DNA from: Viridothelium virens
Taxonomy: Eukaryota; Ascomycota; Dothideomycetes; Trypetheliales; Trypetheliaceae
DNA: 64,000 bases
Assembly: GCA_010094025.1 (NCBI GenBank)
Contig: ML991810.1
Span: 232,049-296,048 of the forward strand
Direction: 5' to 3'
Shown here piece by piece: positions 22,026 through 33,340 of this stretch. The position numbers were made by a program, and so were the translations under genes. Positions within the stretch are counted from its first letter, which is position 1. Each line of letters starts with the position of its first letter. Below the pieces are notes generated by a model. It was not told the DNA's origin, did no database searches, and saw only the letters and a list, made by a program, of their open reading frames with translations.

Positions 22026-22859
22026 ATGGAGTTCCTCAATGACGAATTAGAGCGCATGGCTTCCAATTTGGCAAGCTATAGAGGCACGGAATGCGGATCT
22101 GAGATCCCTCTCGAACATATCAGTGGTGCGCCCATCACGCCAGCACCTACACGTGGTACACAGATGAAGGCAGCCTTAAGAAGGGGCCCAGTGAGCGAGT
22201 ACCTCATTAAGCTTGGGGGCCCTCTCTGGACCGCTGAACAAATCCAAGATGCGGCTTCTCTTTCGACAGCACCAGCCGTAATCGAGGGCACAGGAGATGG
22301 TGGAAAAGCGAGCTTCTGTCGTATTTCTCATATGACCAAAGACCGGATCGAGTCGCACCTCACCCGGGAAGACATTCCCAATAAAGATTGGCCGGTCATG
22401 GTTCAAATCTCGCAGGCTGCGAAGGATCTTTGCCAAGATTCGCCATATCCTACACTAGGCTTGGATCCTACCCTCCCGCAGCACCGTCCTGTGCGAGCTC
22501 AAACTCTTTACTATCCTCGTCAGGATCAATACCCGGTGTGGTACTTTTTCTATGGTACGCTGGCGGAGCCGGATAGACTCGTCGGGCTTTTGGGGTTGGA
22601 AAAGAGCCCTGTACTCAAAAGCGCAAGCGTTACTGGCGGCACCATGAAGACCTGGGCAGGGAGGTATAAGGCTGTAATTGATGGTCCAGGCAAAATCCAG
22701 GGCTTTGCATATCAGGTCCAAACTAAGGACCATGAGGATGCGCTCCGGGTGTATGAGACGGAGAACTATGAGGTCGTCCGGTGCAAAATTGCCATCCTCG
22801 GGGAAAACGAAATCTGCGGCTACACATTCCGATTCATCGATGAATCTGCGCTGGACTGA
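22026..22859 (+). CDS. AIG2/gamma-glutamylcyclotransferase-like protein
   Basis: Single exon, 277 residues from ATG 22026 (context agccATGG). The C-terminal 110 residues hold the GGCT-like fold: YFFYGTLAEPDRL provides the substrate-binding YGTL loop, followed by SVTGGTMKTWAGRYKAVIDGPG and the ALRVYETENYEV segment containing the conserved acidic residue. The N-terminal 160 residues are unlike the family and unrecognised. GGCT-like proteins release 5-oxoproline from gamma-glutamyl compounds, but fungal AIG2-like members are mostly of unknown substrate, so activity is inferred from the fold. No membrane segment or signal peptide. Confidence 0.8.
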   Translation: MEFLNDELERMASNLASYRGTECGSEIPLEHISGAPITPAPTRGTQMKAALRRGPVSEYLIKLGGPLWTAEQIQDAASLSTAPAVIEGTGDGGKASFCRISHMTKDRIESHLTREDIPNKDWPVMVQISQAAKDLCQDSPYPTLGLDPTLPQHRPVRAQTLYYPRQDQYPVWYFFYGTLAEPDRLVGLLGLEKSPVLKSASVTGGTMKTWAGRYKAVIDGPGKIQGFAYQVQTKDHEDALRVYETENYEVVRCKIAILGENEICGYTFRFIDESALD

Positions 22860-24998
22860 CCAAGTAGCTTGGAAGAGTCCTACAGTCATGCGAAAAGTTG
22901 ATAGTATCACTTTGCTGATGGATTTGGCATTTTGTAAGAAGAGGGCATAGATCTCCAGAGGTCCCTGAATTTAGTTCGATCTCGCTGATCGAGTGCAGGC
23001 ACTCGCTGATGGTGACATGCGTGGTACGAATGCATCCATGCTCTGCATATCAACTCACGAATTGACTAACTTGTCCCATAGAGATGAACTTGCATGCGTG
23101 CCAAGGACAGTGACGAAAGGGACCAAGCCGCGACAAGGTGGAGGGTCGTCGGATTCGGCACAATAGGATGAGATTAGAGAATGCATTGTCTGGATTGTTG
23201 GATTTCACTTCAGAGCATAGAGTGTCTTCTAGGAAGGCGTCTCTGAGTTCGGAATTGAATCGTTATGGTGTGATCAAACCGGGCGAGGGACACCGATGGA
23301 AACTCGAACAAGGCCATTGTATGTATGGTACTATACCTTGAATCGTGTGACGAAGATGAAGAGTCTACTGCGTATGTTCGGTTTTCATCGGCAGTTTCTT
23401 AGGGAATGTAGCCGTTGACTGTCGTTGATTCTCAAAGTTGAGTGTTCCAAGTGCGACTGCGCACACAGCCACGACCGCCCAAAACAACCGTTTCTCGCCC
23501 CAGGGCAAGGTAATTAATTTGCGCCACCAACGCCACTGAAAATCTGCCTTACTTTCAACCTCTATACGGTCAATCCATGTACCCAGATAATGGCTATTTG
23601 CCAGAATCATCAGACAAGAATCGCGACGCTGGCGGGTCTTCGTTTTAGTTTACGCTAATGAAAACTTCTTCACAACTTGGTCAACGAGGCGCGCCTTCAA
23701 CTTTGGATTGAAGTCATGAAATCCAACCTTACCGTCTGCTACGGTCTACACTGACTCACTGCATCAAGGCTACAATTCATATATTAGCGCGCTTTCACTG
23801 AAAGATCAATCACCATCGTCATCAGCAACCGAAAGGAAACCCGGCTCGAGCTATCGAGCATCTGCTGAAGCTGTGTTCTGCTACAGACCTTGGAGTCATT
23901 TCCTTGGATACCTGCTTGAGCTTCTAATTTAACGATACTGAAACCATTGTACGTAACCAAATGGCGTAAAGAAAGTCTAACTTCAGTCAGGCTCATCAAC
24001 AGTGCTTTTATTAGTCTTGAGGTATCCAAGCACCAGTTTTATCATCCTCTAAGTTCTTCTCTCTCGGGAAAACAGTCATAGAAATTCTGATATACTTCTT
24101 CGGAAACCCTGAACGTGATCGAGGCTGCGTTACCATAATCACAGCGTTCGACTGTGCACTCTGCTAGAGTCTCTCTCACCATCCAATCGCCTTCTTGAAC
24201 CACACCTATCGACGTCATTTCTTAACCTCTTCTTTCGGGTTTTAGTCCCTACATATTTTATCGAGTACCGTACCTAATGCTGGTTCCCAGTACGAAGTGG
24301 GTCTCCCCGATTAGGCTAACCATGGAGGATGCACTAAAGAGTCAGCAACCAAGGGTGCGGGCTGTGAAATTTCAGTCCCACGGTCTGAACTCTGCTACGT
24401 ATTGCTATGACAAAAGCACTAAAATTCGCTTCTCCACCTTGACGATGCCTTACAAGCTATGACTGCGCCGCTGTGTAGAGGCCATTATGACTCTGCCTTC
24501 TTGTCTATTGCTCAAGAAAATCAGTTGAACGCTAGACGTGGGGCAAGAGATCATGCCCTAGATCAAGGCTACCCGGTGAAACTCTTCATTATGCTTTAAC
24601 CAGCAAGGCGCAGCGTGAATCCCGTGTACGTCGTGTTGGCATGATTTTGCTCCTTTCTCGTAGAAAGCCAGTGGTTCAGGCTAGTTGAGCGCAGAAGCCA
24701 GGCATGGGTGCTTGTGGCTGACCTGACTGCCTGCACTTTCTTCAATTGGAGTTTAGTTCAAGGGAACGAATGCTTTGGGTATGCCTTTTCACTGCCTGGT
24801 CCGAACATGCATGGAAAAGAGTCATGCGGCGTAACTTTTCGTATATAGGTAACCGAGTATGACATTGAGAGACTGTTCAAGAACCCAAGTGACACAAATT
24901 CAATTCCATTTCTTTATCTGTAACAACATTCTGTTCCTCCTTTTAACCAGTCTCGTTAATTCCAAATATCATTCGCACATTTATCAAAAGACTTCACA
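22860..24998. other. intergenic, about 2.1 kb
   Basis: Two short frames drew attention. A 62-codon stretch at 22977-23164 on the plus strand lies next to a good branch/acceptor-like sequence (ttgactaactt...catag, ending 23093). A minus-strand ATG frame at 23365-23610 (81 aa) has one hydrophobic segment. Neither has family resemblance, so neither is called a gene. The rest is ordinary AT-leaning sequence. Confidence 0.45.
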
Positions 24999-27605
24999 AT
25001 GGTAAGATAACCCTCAACATTCTTGTGACTCATGATTCTGGATTCTGATTCATACTAGGTCACAATGAAGAACTCCTTCATCATCATGCTATCTGTCTCT
25101 GAATCCACACCAAGCAGTGAATCCATCCCTGAGATACTCCCTATTCGCGAGAAAACCATGGAGCCAATCCCGTCAGAAGACGTATCATTGTCCCTTCATC
25201 CACTTAATGATGGGTTCATTGTATCAGTTCGGCCCCCTACCACTCCTGTTTACGGCAGTCCGTCTTACCAAAGCCATGCGCCTGTTGACTTGGTGTTGGT
25301 GATTGATGTGTCGGGGAGCATGCAAGATAGTGCACCAATGCCAAGTGTTGGCGGCAAGACGGAGCACACAGGTCTGAGCATCCTTGATCTGACAAAGCAT
25401 GCGGCGAGGACGATTATCGAGACATTGAACGAGGGAGATCGACTCGGAATTGTAACGTTCGCATACCACGCAGAGGTTGTACAGGGATTGACACCGATGA
25501 CGAATCGATCAAAGAGAGAGACGTTAAAGAGAGTGAATGAATTGACGCCGGATGGGGCGACTAACCTTTGGCAAGGGCTGCAGTCTGGTAGACAGTTGTT
25601 TGAGCAGCAGCATACCAAGAATGGATATCGTGGGAAGGATAAAACCCAAGCAATGTATATCTTGACCGATGGAATGCCGAATTACATGTGTGAGTTTGAT
25701 GTATCTTCTAAACAGAACGTACATGCTAATCGGAGGTCAGGTCCTGCGAAAGGATATGTGCCCAAGTTGAGACCCATCATCGAGAAAGAGTGGGAACAGG
25801 GCAGGGTGCCACCCTCAATTCACACTTTTGGATTCGGATACAGCTTACGGTCAGGATTGCTGCAGTCAATTGCTGAGATCGGAGGAGGTAACTATGCGTT
25901 CATCCCAGACGCTGGTATGATTGGTAAGGCCTTTTAGTTTCATGAATCTGTTGTGAACTCCCTCAGTGCTAATAAGAAAAAGGAACTGTCTTCGTCCACG
26001 CCGTAGCGAACCTCTACTCCACTTTCGCGAAAGGGGCTATCCTCAATATTAAAGCGCCATTGGAAGTGTTCCTGGAAGATGCCTCCGGAAATTCTGTTGC
26101 GGAAGCGGCATCGAACGGTCTCACCATCCCACTTGGAAACCTACAGTACGGTCAGTCACGGGATATAGTGATTACGGCTCATTTACCGCCTCATTACCAC
26201 CATTCATGGTCCGCAACGGTAGATCTGAACTATGATTTTGGTGGTGAGAGCAAAAGTACCTCCACGTCTCTGGAGACGGAATGGGAAATACCCGAAGAGA
26301 GTACCGAGATGTCGCCTGAAGTTATACAATATCATGTCTGCCGGGCCAAGATCTGCAGCTTTCTCAATTCTTTGTTCCCGTTGAAAGCTTGTGGAGAGCA
26401 CGAGGCGCTTTCTAGCCCATCGAACAAGAGATCCTTGAAAAATTGCGACCCACCGATGCAAGACGAGATGATAGAGCGACTAAGAGGACTGGTTACTTGG
26501 ATTCGCAGTGGCCCTGCTGCCAACAGTGAGCTGATACAAAGCTTGTTGCAAGATCTTGATGGAATAGAACCACAGGGTCAGATAAGGATAGCAATACAAA
26601 ACACCGGGGAGTTTAATAGATGGGGTAAACATTACCGTAAGTTTAGCAACCTACCCCTCAGATCTTCCCCCCAATTGTGTACTAATTAATCTTGTTAATG
26701 CAGTGCCGTCGCTATTACACGCACACACACAGCAGGTCTGCAACTCCTTCAAGGACCCAGGACCGCTTCAATATGGTAGTGCAAGCCCAGTCTTCAAGCG
26801 CTGCCGGCAAGAACTGGATGACGCGTTTGACAATCTACCGCCTCCGAAGCCAAGCATCAAGCCTCGGAATGGGGAAACCCATACTAGAATCAGTAGGATG
26901 AGTCATTACAATGACTCCTCCGCACCTTGCTTCGCTCGCGGAATGATGGTGAGGCTTGGTGATGGCGGTGGTTTGGCAAGCGAAAAGGCTAAGAGCATCG
27001 CGGTTGAAGATCTAAGACCTGGAATGCAGGTATGGACACCAAAGGGCTCTCGAAAAGTCCGCGCCTTGGTGGAGACCCTAGGAAAGAGTGCAGATGAGTT
27101 AGGCTCGAGCAAGGCAAAGCAACAAGATTTGGAGGTGTGTCGTGTCGGAGACTTGATAGTGACGCCATGGCACCCGGTTTTGGTTGATGGAAAGTGGTCA
27201 TTTCCTGCGAATCTGATGGCTTCGGACGACGACCGAACAATTCAGCAAGGTGTTAGTGCTGTCTATTCTGTCCTTCTGGAGGAGAGTGCAGATGTCGATG
27301 CACATGCAATTCAGATTGGTGGAGTTGTCGCTGTGACGCTAGGTCATGGACTGCTAAAGAGCGAGAGCGGAGACATCAGGGCCCATCCATTCTTCGGCGA
27401 TCATTCAAAGGTTTCTGAAAGTATCAATCGGTTGACAACCGCGAGATCTGGAGTCATGAGATGCTTGGGTGTACAAAAGAGTATGCGGACGGGCTTGGCT
27501 AAGGGATTTCTAGGTCTGCATTCTGACCGAGAATGGTTTGTACTGGGCGGTAAGCGATTTGGCACGCTTAGTACAGGAGGCAACGCGAGTGGTATCTTTC
27601 TATAA
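24999..27605 (+). CDS. VWA-Hint protein (von Willebrand A, Vwaint and Vint/Hint domains)
   Basis: Exons 24999-25001 (just the ATG), 25059-25923, 25983-26636 and 26704-27605 give 807 residues. If the mini-exon is untranslated, ATG 25065 gives 804. The VWA domain starts near 77, with MIDAS residues DVSGS at 84-88 and a later LTDGMPN. A beta-rich and helical middle part follows, consistent with the fungal Vwaint linker. The C-terminal Hint module starts at Cys583 (APCFARGMMVRLGDG) and has the block-B TPWH at 661-664, then an LGHGLL...HPFFGDH tail. Hint modules of inteins and hedgehogs use an N-terminal Cys and TxxH for an N-S acyl shift, and both are intact here. Fungal homologues sometimes carry a RING/U-box, which is not visible here. 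No signal peptide is seen. Function is unknown; self-cleavage is inference. Confidence 0.85.
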
Positions 27606-28318
27606 TGCTTGTTAGATGAATTTGTAAGAATGGCCGGCGTCACAACGGATGAATGCAATGACGGTGTCTCGACGTGTCAGTTGAAAATATTTGAAATCAA
27701 ATTTCTTCTGAAAGAGTAGTATGATGAATTTGAACTCGGTCTGAGGAAGGGCTAGTATTGTTGCACCGACGTCTAAGATGACTGACGCAAAAGAAAGAAG
27801 CCTCGTCCCCTACAGTGTCGAGCGTTAAAGGCAGGATTTTTCAAGGTTTCCAGAACGTCGTTGGACAGTCGCGAAGCCACAGAAGCTATAGCTCATAGGA
27901 TGACGCTCGCTCTAGGAGAGAAGTCTTGGCGTATCACAGATATCAAGGCGGCCGGATGACAAGGGAAGCATTCGAATGAGTGGCTGGAAATAGAAAGGGA
28001 TGGAGAAGCACTGCCTGTAGGAAGTACATCGGTACGGAGTACTCCGTATTTCCATTGCCATACAGCTAAGCCCCATGCTTCAGCCACCTAATGCCAAAAA
28101 CTCAAGTGGTAAGTGTGGCTGATGCGCGTCGATCATGCCCTGCACCTAAGCGAGTCAGACAAGCTCGAAAATAGCTCCGGGCCCGACCTCGGCTGAGAGA
28201 TTCATGGTCACATCTCTGACAGCCTAGGTCATATATCCGCAACTCCAAGAACCCACGAAATTTAGTACTCAAGTGGAGTTCCCCAGCTACGTGCAAACAA
28301 ATCACAACCCTCAGCATC
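27606..28318. other. intergenic, about 710 bp
   Basis: 3' flank of the VWA-Hint gene and promoter of the uL11m gene. A perfect 16-bp palindrome TACGGAGTACTCCGTA lies at 28033-28048. No coding frame is supported. Confidence 0.5.
28033..28048. repeat. 16-bp perfect palindrome of the dispersed TACGGAGTA motif
   Basis: Two motif copies overlap head to head to give TACGGAGTACTCCGTA. It is the most symmetrical copy of a motif found at about ten places in the window (2889, 5960, 7239, 9786, 40985, 41012, 51274 and 52847 among them). Confidence 0.85.
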
Positions 28319-29263
28319 ATGGCGCGCAGAGGCATACAACATGACATAATAGTCAAGCTCATTGTTGGTGCCGGTAAGGCCTCGCCATCTCCACCCGTCG
28401 GACCAGCTCTAGGAAGCAAAGGCGTCAAATCAATGGACTTCTGCAAAGTAAGCTTTTCCATCTCTCGACCAGCGGCCAGCACTCGCTCCTTACCTACCCT
28501 CTCCTTGCCATCTCTACTCTCACACAAACTCCACCGAACCCGCAAAATCCAAGACCTACATCTCATCCACAACTTCCCAATCCCCCCAATTCCTTGAAGC
28601 TCTTACTAACACCAATGTCCCTGCTTTCCACAGGAATTCAACGCCCGCACCGCGAACTACAACCCCGGCACCCCCATCCCGGCCCTCATCACCGTCCGCC
28701 CCGACCGCTCCTTCACCTTCGAGCTGCGCACCCCACCCACCGCGACCCTCCTCCTCGCCGCCGCCGGCGCGTCCGAGCGCAAGAACAAAGTCCGCGGCGC
28801 GGGCAACACCGCGGGACCGAAGACGCACCGGCGGATTCTAGGCGGGGTGATGGCGGAGGTGGAGAGCGCGTCTGAGTCGAGAGCGCAGCAGCAGCAACAG
28901 GCGGGGAAGAAGGGAGCAGCATCGGGTGAGGGAGATGACGGAGATGAAGCTGAGGCGAGCGCGGCATCAGCTGAGGAGGGCAGGGCGAGGAGCGCGGTGG
29001 CGGAGTTGGCGGAGTCAGGGGATGGGACGGTGCTGGGGCCGAAGGCACTGTTGACGTCGGGGGGAAAGAGTCGTGACGCCGGGAGTACGAGTGTGGTGGG
29101 GAATAGTGGGACGGGGGTGGTGGGGACGGTCAGTTTGAAGCATGTGTATGAGATTGCGAAGATCAAGCAGACGGAGACGAGGTTGGCGGGACTGGGTATG
29201 GAGGGCCTGTGTAAGAGTGTGATTGCCCAGGCTGGGAGTATGGGGGTGGCGGTGGTGCCTTAA
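28319..29263 (+). CDS. mrpl11: mitochondrial large-subunit ribosomal protein uL11m with internal insertion
   Basis: Exons 28319-28447 and 28634-29263 around a 186-bp intron give 252 residues. The N-terminal domain is classic L11: [24 protein letters not shown], then MDFCK EFNART and the ADRSFTFEL-type segment (here [13 protein letters not shown]). The C-terminal rRNA-binding domain is split. After LLLAAAG come about 95 extra residues rich in Ala, Glu, Gln and Gly, before the domain resumes at [17 protein letters not shown] and ends [16 protein letters not shown]. Bacterial L11 is about 140 residues. It forms the base of the ribosomal GTPase-associated stalk in mitochondria. A presequence is not obvious, as in other fungal uL11m. 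Confidence 0.88.
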
Positions 29264-29565
29264 GATGGGGACATATTACTACCAGGAAAAAAAGATCTGG
29301 TGGGAAGGCTTGTCAGAATTTGCATTTGCATCGCGAGGCGTTAAGAGCGTGAAAAGACCTTTTGCTTCTTAGGTGACAAACATCCCCCCCAAGCATTGTA
29401 TATTACTCCAAGTATAGAGGAAAACTACAGCATACGACTCAAGAGTCAAAGATTGTTGGATTGGTTATGCTTCAGGCAAAGTCTATTGGCTATCATGATG
29501 TCCCCGGGCGCGCAGTCCTGTCCTGAATGTGGTATTAATTATACATTTGCATTCCCCAGCAGCGT
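29264..29565. other. intergenic, convergent 3' ends
   Basis: About 300 bp between the stops of the convergent uL11m and rpn12 genes. Nothing was recognised. Confidence 0.5.
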
Positions 29566-30498
29566 CTACACGATCGTCTCCAGCTCCCTCGCGTATCCTA
29601 AAGTATTCTCGATGACTTGACCACTCGTTGCCAGTATATCCTTCTCTGTACCATACTGTTCGGCCTCTAGCTGCGGGAAGTAAATCCGACTGTCTTGTAC
29701 CGCCCAGCCTCTAGTCTGCGCAAATTGCACAACGCTTCCTTCACTGTCAAGGAAAAGGAGATTCTTGGCATTGGAGATTGGCAACGAGGGATATGCCTTT
29801 TCACTGCAGGATGCGATCTCGCTGCGAATGGTTCCGATGAGTACCTTGATAATTGTGTTAGCGAAGACCCTGAGGGTGAGACGAATGGGGGTATGTCAAA
29901 GCCCTACATCAGAAAAGATGGCAAACTCTTCACTCGGGACCCGCTCGCTCTTAGTCTCACCCCAGACCCGATCATAGCTCCCTTCCATCAACGCTTGCTC
30001 CAGCCGTATAGGATATTGGATAAATGCATCATCCTCTAACCCCTTTCCTTGTCCCCTCGTACTACCCTTTCCACGCTGATTTGATTGCCCCTCGGCTTGT
30101 TGTGCCTGCGTCTCTAAGGCCTCAAGCGTGGTGTGGAAACCGGCGTAATCTCCCTGGCTTAACTGGAGCAAGAGATAAAGTCCGGTGACTTTGCTCGCAT
30201 TACCACCTTCCCTGGGTAGCACATCTGAAGGTAGGTTATAGAAGGGCTGTAGTTGTTGGAAGTACCGTGTGAATGCTTCGGGATCTTGTAGGCGAATGGA
30301 GACGAGGGCGCCGAGTTCGAGAGTTTCGCGAGCCGCGAGAAGTAGTGGGCGCGGTATTTGAGGCGAAGGGACAAGAGCGTTAAGGTTTAGCAGGCAGATC
30401 TTCGCTCTGGAGAGCAATGAGGGTGACTGCGAGTAGTTGTGGCTGCTGAGGGATGAATGGAGTTGTTTGAGGAGGGAGGATAGTTCTTGATCCGCCAT
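29566..30498 (-). CDS. rpn12: 26S proteasome regulatory (lid) subunit Rpn12
   Basis: Exons 30498..29908 and 29844..29566 surround a 63-bp intron (GTAGGG...TCAAG, branch CTAAC), giving 289 residues. Splicing restores the hallmark IFSDV-LIGTIRSEIASCSEKAYPSLPISNAKNLLFLDSEG. The CSN8/PSMD8 PCI region occupies the C-terminal half and ends in the usual short tail (GRIYFP-like, here DSRIYFPQ). The N-terminus MADQELSSLLKQLHSSL matches where Rpn12 proteins begin, so ATG 30498 is preferred. An in-frame ATG at 30771 would add 91 low-complexity residues and is judged to be leader sequence. Rpn12 completes assembly of the proteasome lid in nucleus and cytosol. Confidence 0.88.
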
Positions 30499-32442
30499 AG
30501 CGGAAACGTCAGGGCCGTACTTTGCTGTCTGCTGGTCTTTGGGACTTGATTCAGCTATCGAAGTATCCGTACGCTTGAAATTAGAAGGCCGCGAGAATAT
30601 GGGAATGGGAGGTAGTGGTGGTGGACTTGAAGTTGGGGAGTGAGATGCTGAGCTTCGTTTGCGAGGCTTTCGGCAGTGACGAGCTTCGGTCGCCTCCGAA
30701 AACGAACCTCCTACAACATCACACCCCGGCCAGCGCTCAAACAATCTATTGCGAATGTACAAAGAACTCATATTGTGCGTGTACTTCTAGACGACAAAGC
30801 TGTCCTCATGAGATAAGCTGGCCCTTTAAATATTCCTTTATACAAGCCTGCAAAGTTCTCTACTGCCCTCAAGGCTGCAGCAGCTGACCTTTGGCTATCA
30901 CAAGAACGTTTCACGGATGCTATCGATGAACGCATCGCTGATCCAGCTGAACCTGACATGCATATTCCATCCCTATACTGTAACGCTTATTCAGTTGGAA
31001 ATAGAGAGTAAATCGCGCAAGTTCTACTCTCTTATCTTGCTCTGGCATGCAAACAATTATGTTCCAATCAAAAACACCATCATCACTTCCAGCATTTCGA
31101 AAGATACTCCTCAAATACCACGCACATTGAGCATTGTTCAGACCATCAAAAGATGGATGAGAATATTAGGAGAGCGATTTCGCTTCCTAATCTATCCGTT
31201 TTCTTGACGAATACGAAAGTAGGAGATCCGAAGGCGGCTACGGCGCTAGAACTGCAGGTACGTACAAAAACTGAGAAGATTTTCTACAGGACACCAATGA
31301 CAGGCGTGGGCCTTGCTTGACCGCAATTGTGAGATGACAACCAAGTCTTTGCTGCCATGAGTCTACCTTCGCCCTGTAAGCTGATACGGCCCCACTTGCC
31401 AACGCATAAGTGTATCTGTTGAGAAATATAGAAGACCATTCCGGAGCTTGTGTGCGCCACGTGCGCTTATCAATAGCATACCTACCCAGACATTTAGATG
31501 TTGAATATGCTATGTGAAGGATCCTTACTGGGAAAAGTCCAAGCGTTGATGGGACGAACAATCTGCGTCCATCCCTCGGATCACAAAATTCGACATCCTA
31601 CTGGAATTTTGCTGTAAAATTATCAGCATATGAATTTGCGGCTGTCCCTAGCGCCGTCTGAAGCTTGTCGGCCCACTTTCGGGAGATCAGCGCTACGTGC
31701 TTCGACGAACGTGAGTTTGTCGTTAACGGGAACCAACGCAGGTCCATAATTGTTTGCAATCCACACCCATATCAGCATTAGTAGACCATTCCTGATCCAG
31801 GTTGCTTACGATATAAAGATACGACTGTAATAATAGAGACAGCAAGGGTGTGGCGTTCACTTCGACTTCCTACCGAACTACGGAGCATAGAGACTACGAA
31901 CAATGGACTCCTAGCTCCTCAACAGTTGCCGCGTTTAATCGTCTTCCTTTTCTTCCGAAACTTCTGAACTGCCAAAGTATTTGGAATGCAACGACTTCAT
32001 GTGCGGAGAATATTGGGAGAAGTGCTCGGCTCTCTGAGATCAGTAAATGCCGACACGCAGCGGGGTTGGGTTAGACCAGGACCACATCTTCTACCAGGCA
32101 GGCTAATGATGCCGAGTGGAGTGGAAGGCAAGTTGCAGGTTAGCAACCTGCAGCTAGGTAAGCGGCGTGCTTTTACAATTGTCATTCATGATCTCCCTGG
32201 CCTTCTCTATCGATACTCTAACATCTTCTACCGATTTCATCTCTCACTATTTCGTAATGATGCAGCTTCGCCCTTGGTAGCACGCAAAATGAAGCAGGGC
32301 TCAGAAATTTAGCAGAATAATGAAAATTGGCCACAGTAGAGATCACACTCGACAGTTCAAGATTTAGATAAGTGCATTTTCTGCTGCTCTCATATTTGCT
32401 CGTGCTCACTGTTCACTCATTTCGATTTGATAATCACCAAAT
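30499..32442. other. intergenic, about 1.9 kb, containing a decayed gene
   Basis: The first part overlaps the probable pseudogene at 30740-31360 (separate entry). From 31400 to 32440 only short unconvincing frames are visible. Confidence 0.45.
30740..31360 (+). pseudogene. probable gene remnant with two in-frame TAA codons, unknown family
   Basis: One plus-strand frame reads protein-like sequence across two TAA stops, at about 30814 and 31010. Fragments include HIVRVLLDDKAVLMR before the first stop, ALKAAAADLWLSQERFTDAI between them, and MDENIRRAISLPNLSVFL after the second. A good intron (31258-31303, GTACGT...GACAG) then joins AATALELQ to a last exon ending MTTKSLLP at 31360. Both stops could be CAA-to-TAA changes (C-to-T), the type produced by RIP or cytosine deamination. 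No family is recognised and no start is evident. It overlaps the rpn12 5' region. The alternative is chance open frames. Confidence 0.35.
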
Positions 32443-33340
32443 ATGCACTCTTTTCTCTATCTTCTTGCCATTGGAGCCATTACCACAACTGGAGTTCTCT
32501 CCGAAGCTCGTAGTGATACTGAAGAAAGAGCAACATCGTGCTCTACAGCTAATCCAAACGACGTGGCAGCAGCGAAAGCTGCCTTCACATCAGCAGAACT
32601 GGTACCGGACCTCATCCCTAGCTTTGATCCCGATACGACTGTCCAGGCTAGCTATAATGGCAAGCAGATTGATCTGGGCAACACTTTCTCTGTGACCGGT
32701 AAGTTGATGCTGGTTAGAAGGTTCTGACCATAGTATAGCTCAGTATCCACGCATTGTCCTATAAAATCGTTCCGGAGATCCTCAGTTGAACTCAGCTCCA
32801 ACAATAAAATGCTAAAGTAACTAGAAACTCTACTGCAACCATCCATCTCCTTCCTCGCCGAACCAAACTATGACGCCTCAACGACTAATTATACCATCTT
32901 CCTCGTCGACCCGGACGCGCCTGGCCCTGCCCTTCCTGTCCTCAGCGATTTCTTGCATTTGATCATGTTCGTCCTTCACCCTACGTTCGTGCTCCCTTCC
33001 TATCCCACTGACAAACTACCCCAGTGAGAATGCTCAGCCCTCCTGCATAACCACTCAATCACCAATCGACCTCGCTCCATACATGTCTCTCACTCCTCTC
33101 TCGGTGGCACCGCATCGGTATACCATCCTCGTGTATCGGCAACCACCCAACTATGTCGCTCCAGTCGACCCTCAATATGTACCTGGAGTAAGGAATAATT
33201 TCGACCTCAATGGATATGTAGCGGAGGCAGGACTGGAAGGACCGATTGCAGGGAACTTCTTCAGAGAGGGGCTATCCAGTACCGATTGCGCAATTACGCC
33301 AAATTGTACGCAAGATGGTACAGGCTATCCAACTTCTTAG
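32443..33340 (+). CDS. secreted phosphatidylethanolamine-binding protein (PEBP)-like
   Basis: Exons 32443-32698, 32825-32970 and 33029-33340 give 237 residues. Residues 1-20 are a signal peptide (MHSFLYLLAIGAITTTGVLS). The PEBP core follows: SISFLAEPNYD, the ligand-site strand YTIFLVDPDAPG at 108-119, FLHLIM, then HRYTILVYRQP and the C-terminal helix region FDLNGYVAEAGLEGPIAGNFF. Fungal secreted members bind lipids or act as carboxypeptidase-Y-inhibitor-like proteins; the ligand is unknown here. The first intron is canonical (GTAAGT...ACTAG). The second needs an uncommon donor (GTCCTT) with acceptor TGAG, so that boundary is uncertain. Potential N-glycosylation sites occur (NYT, NCT). Confidence 0.78.

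Noticed and set aside
22977-23340. Two overlapping plus-strand frames with a good branch/acceptor-like sequence
   Set aside because: They lie in different phases, have no compatible donor in frame and show no family resemblance. Chance frames are as likely.
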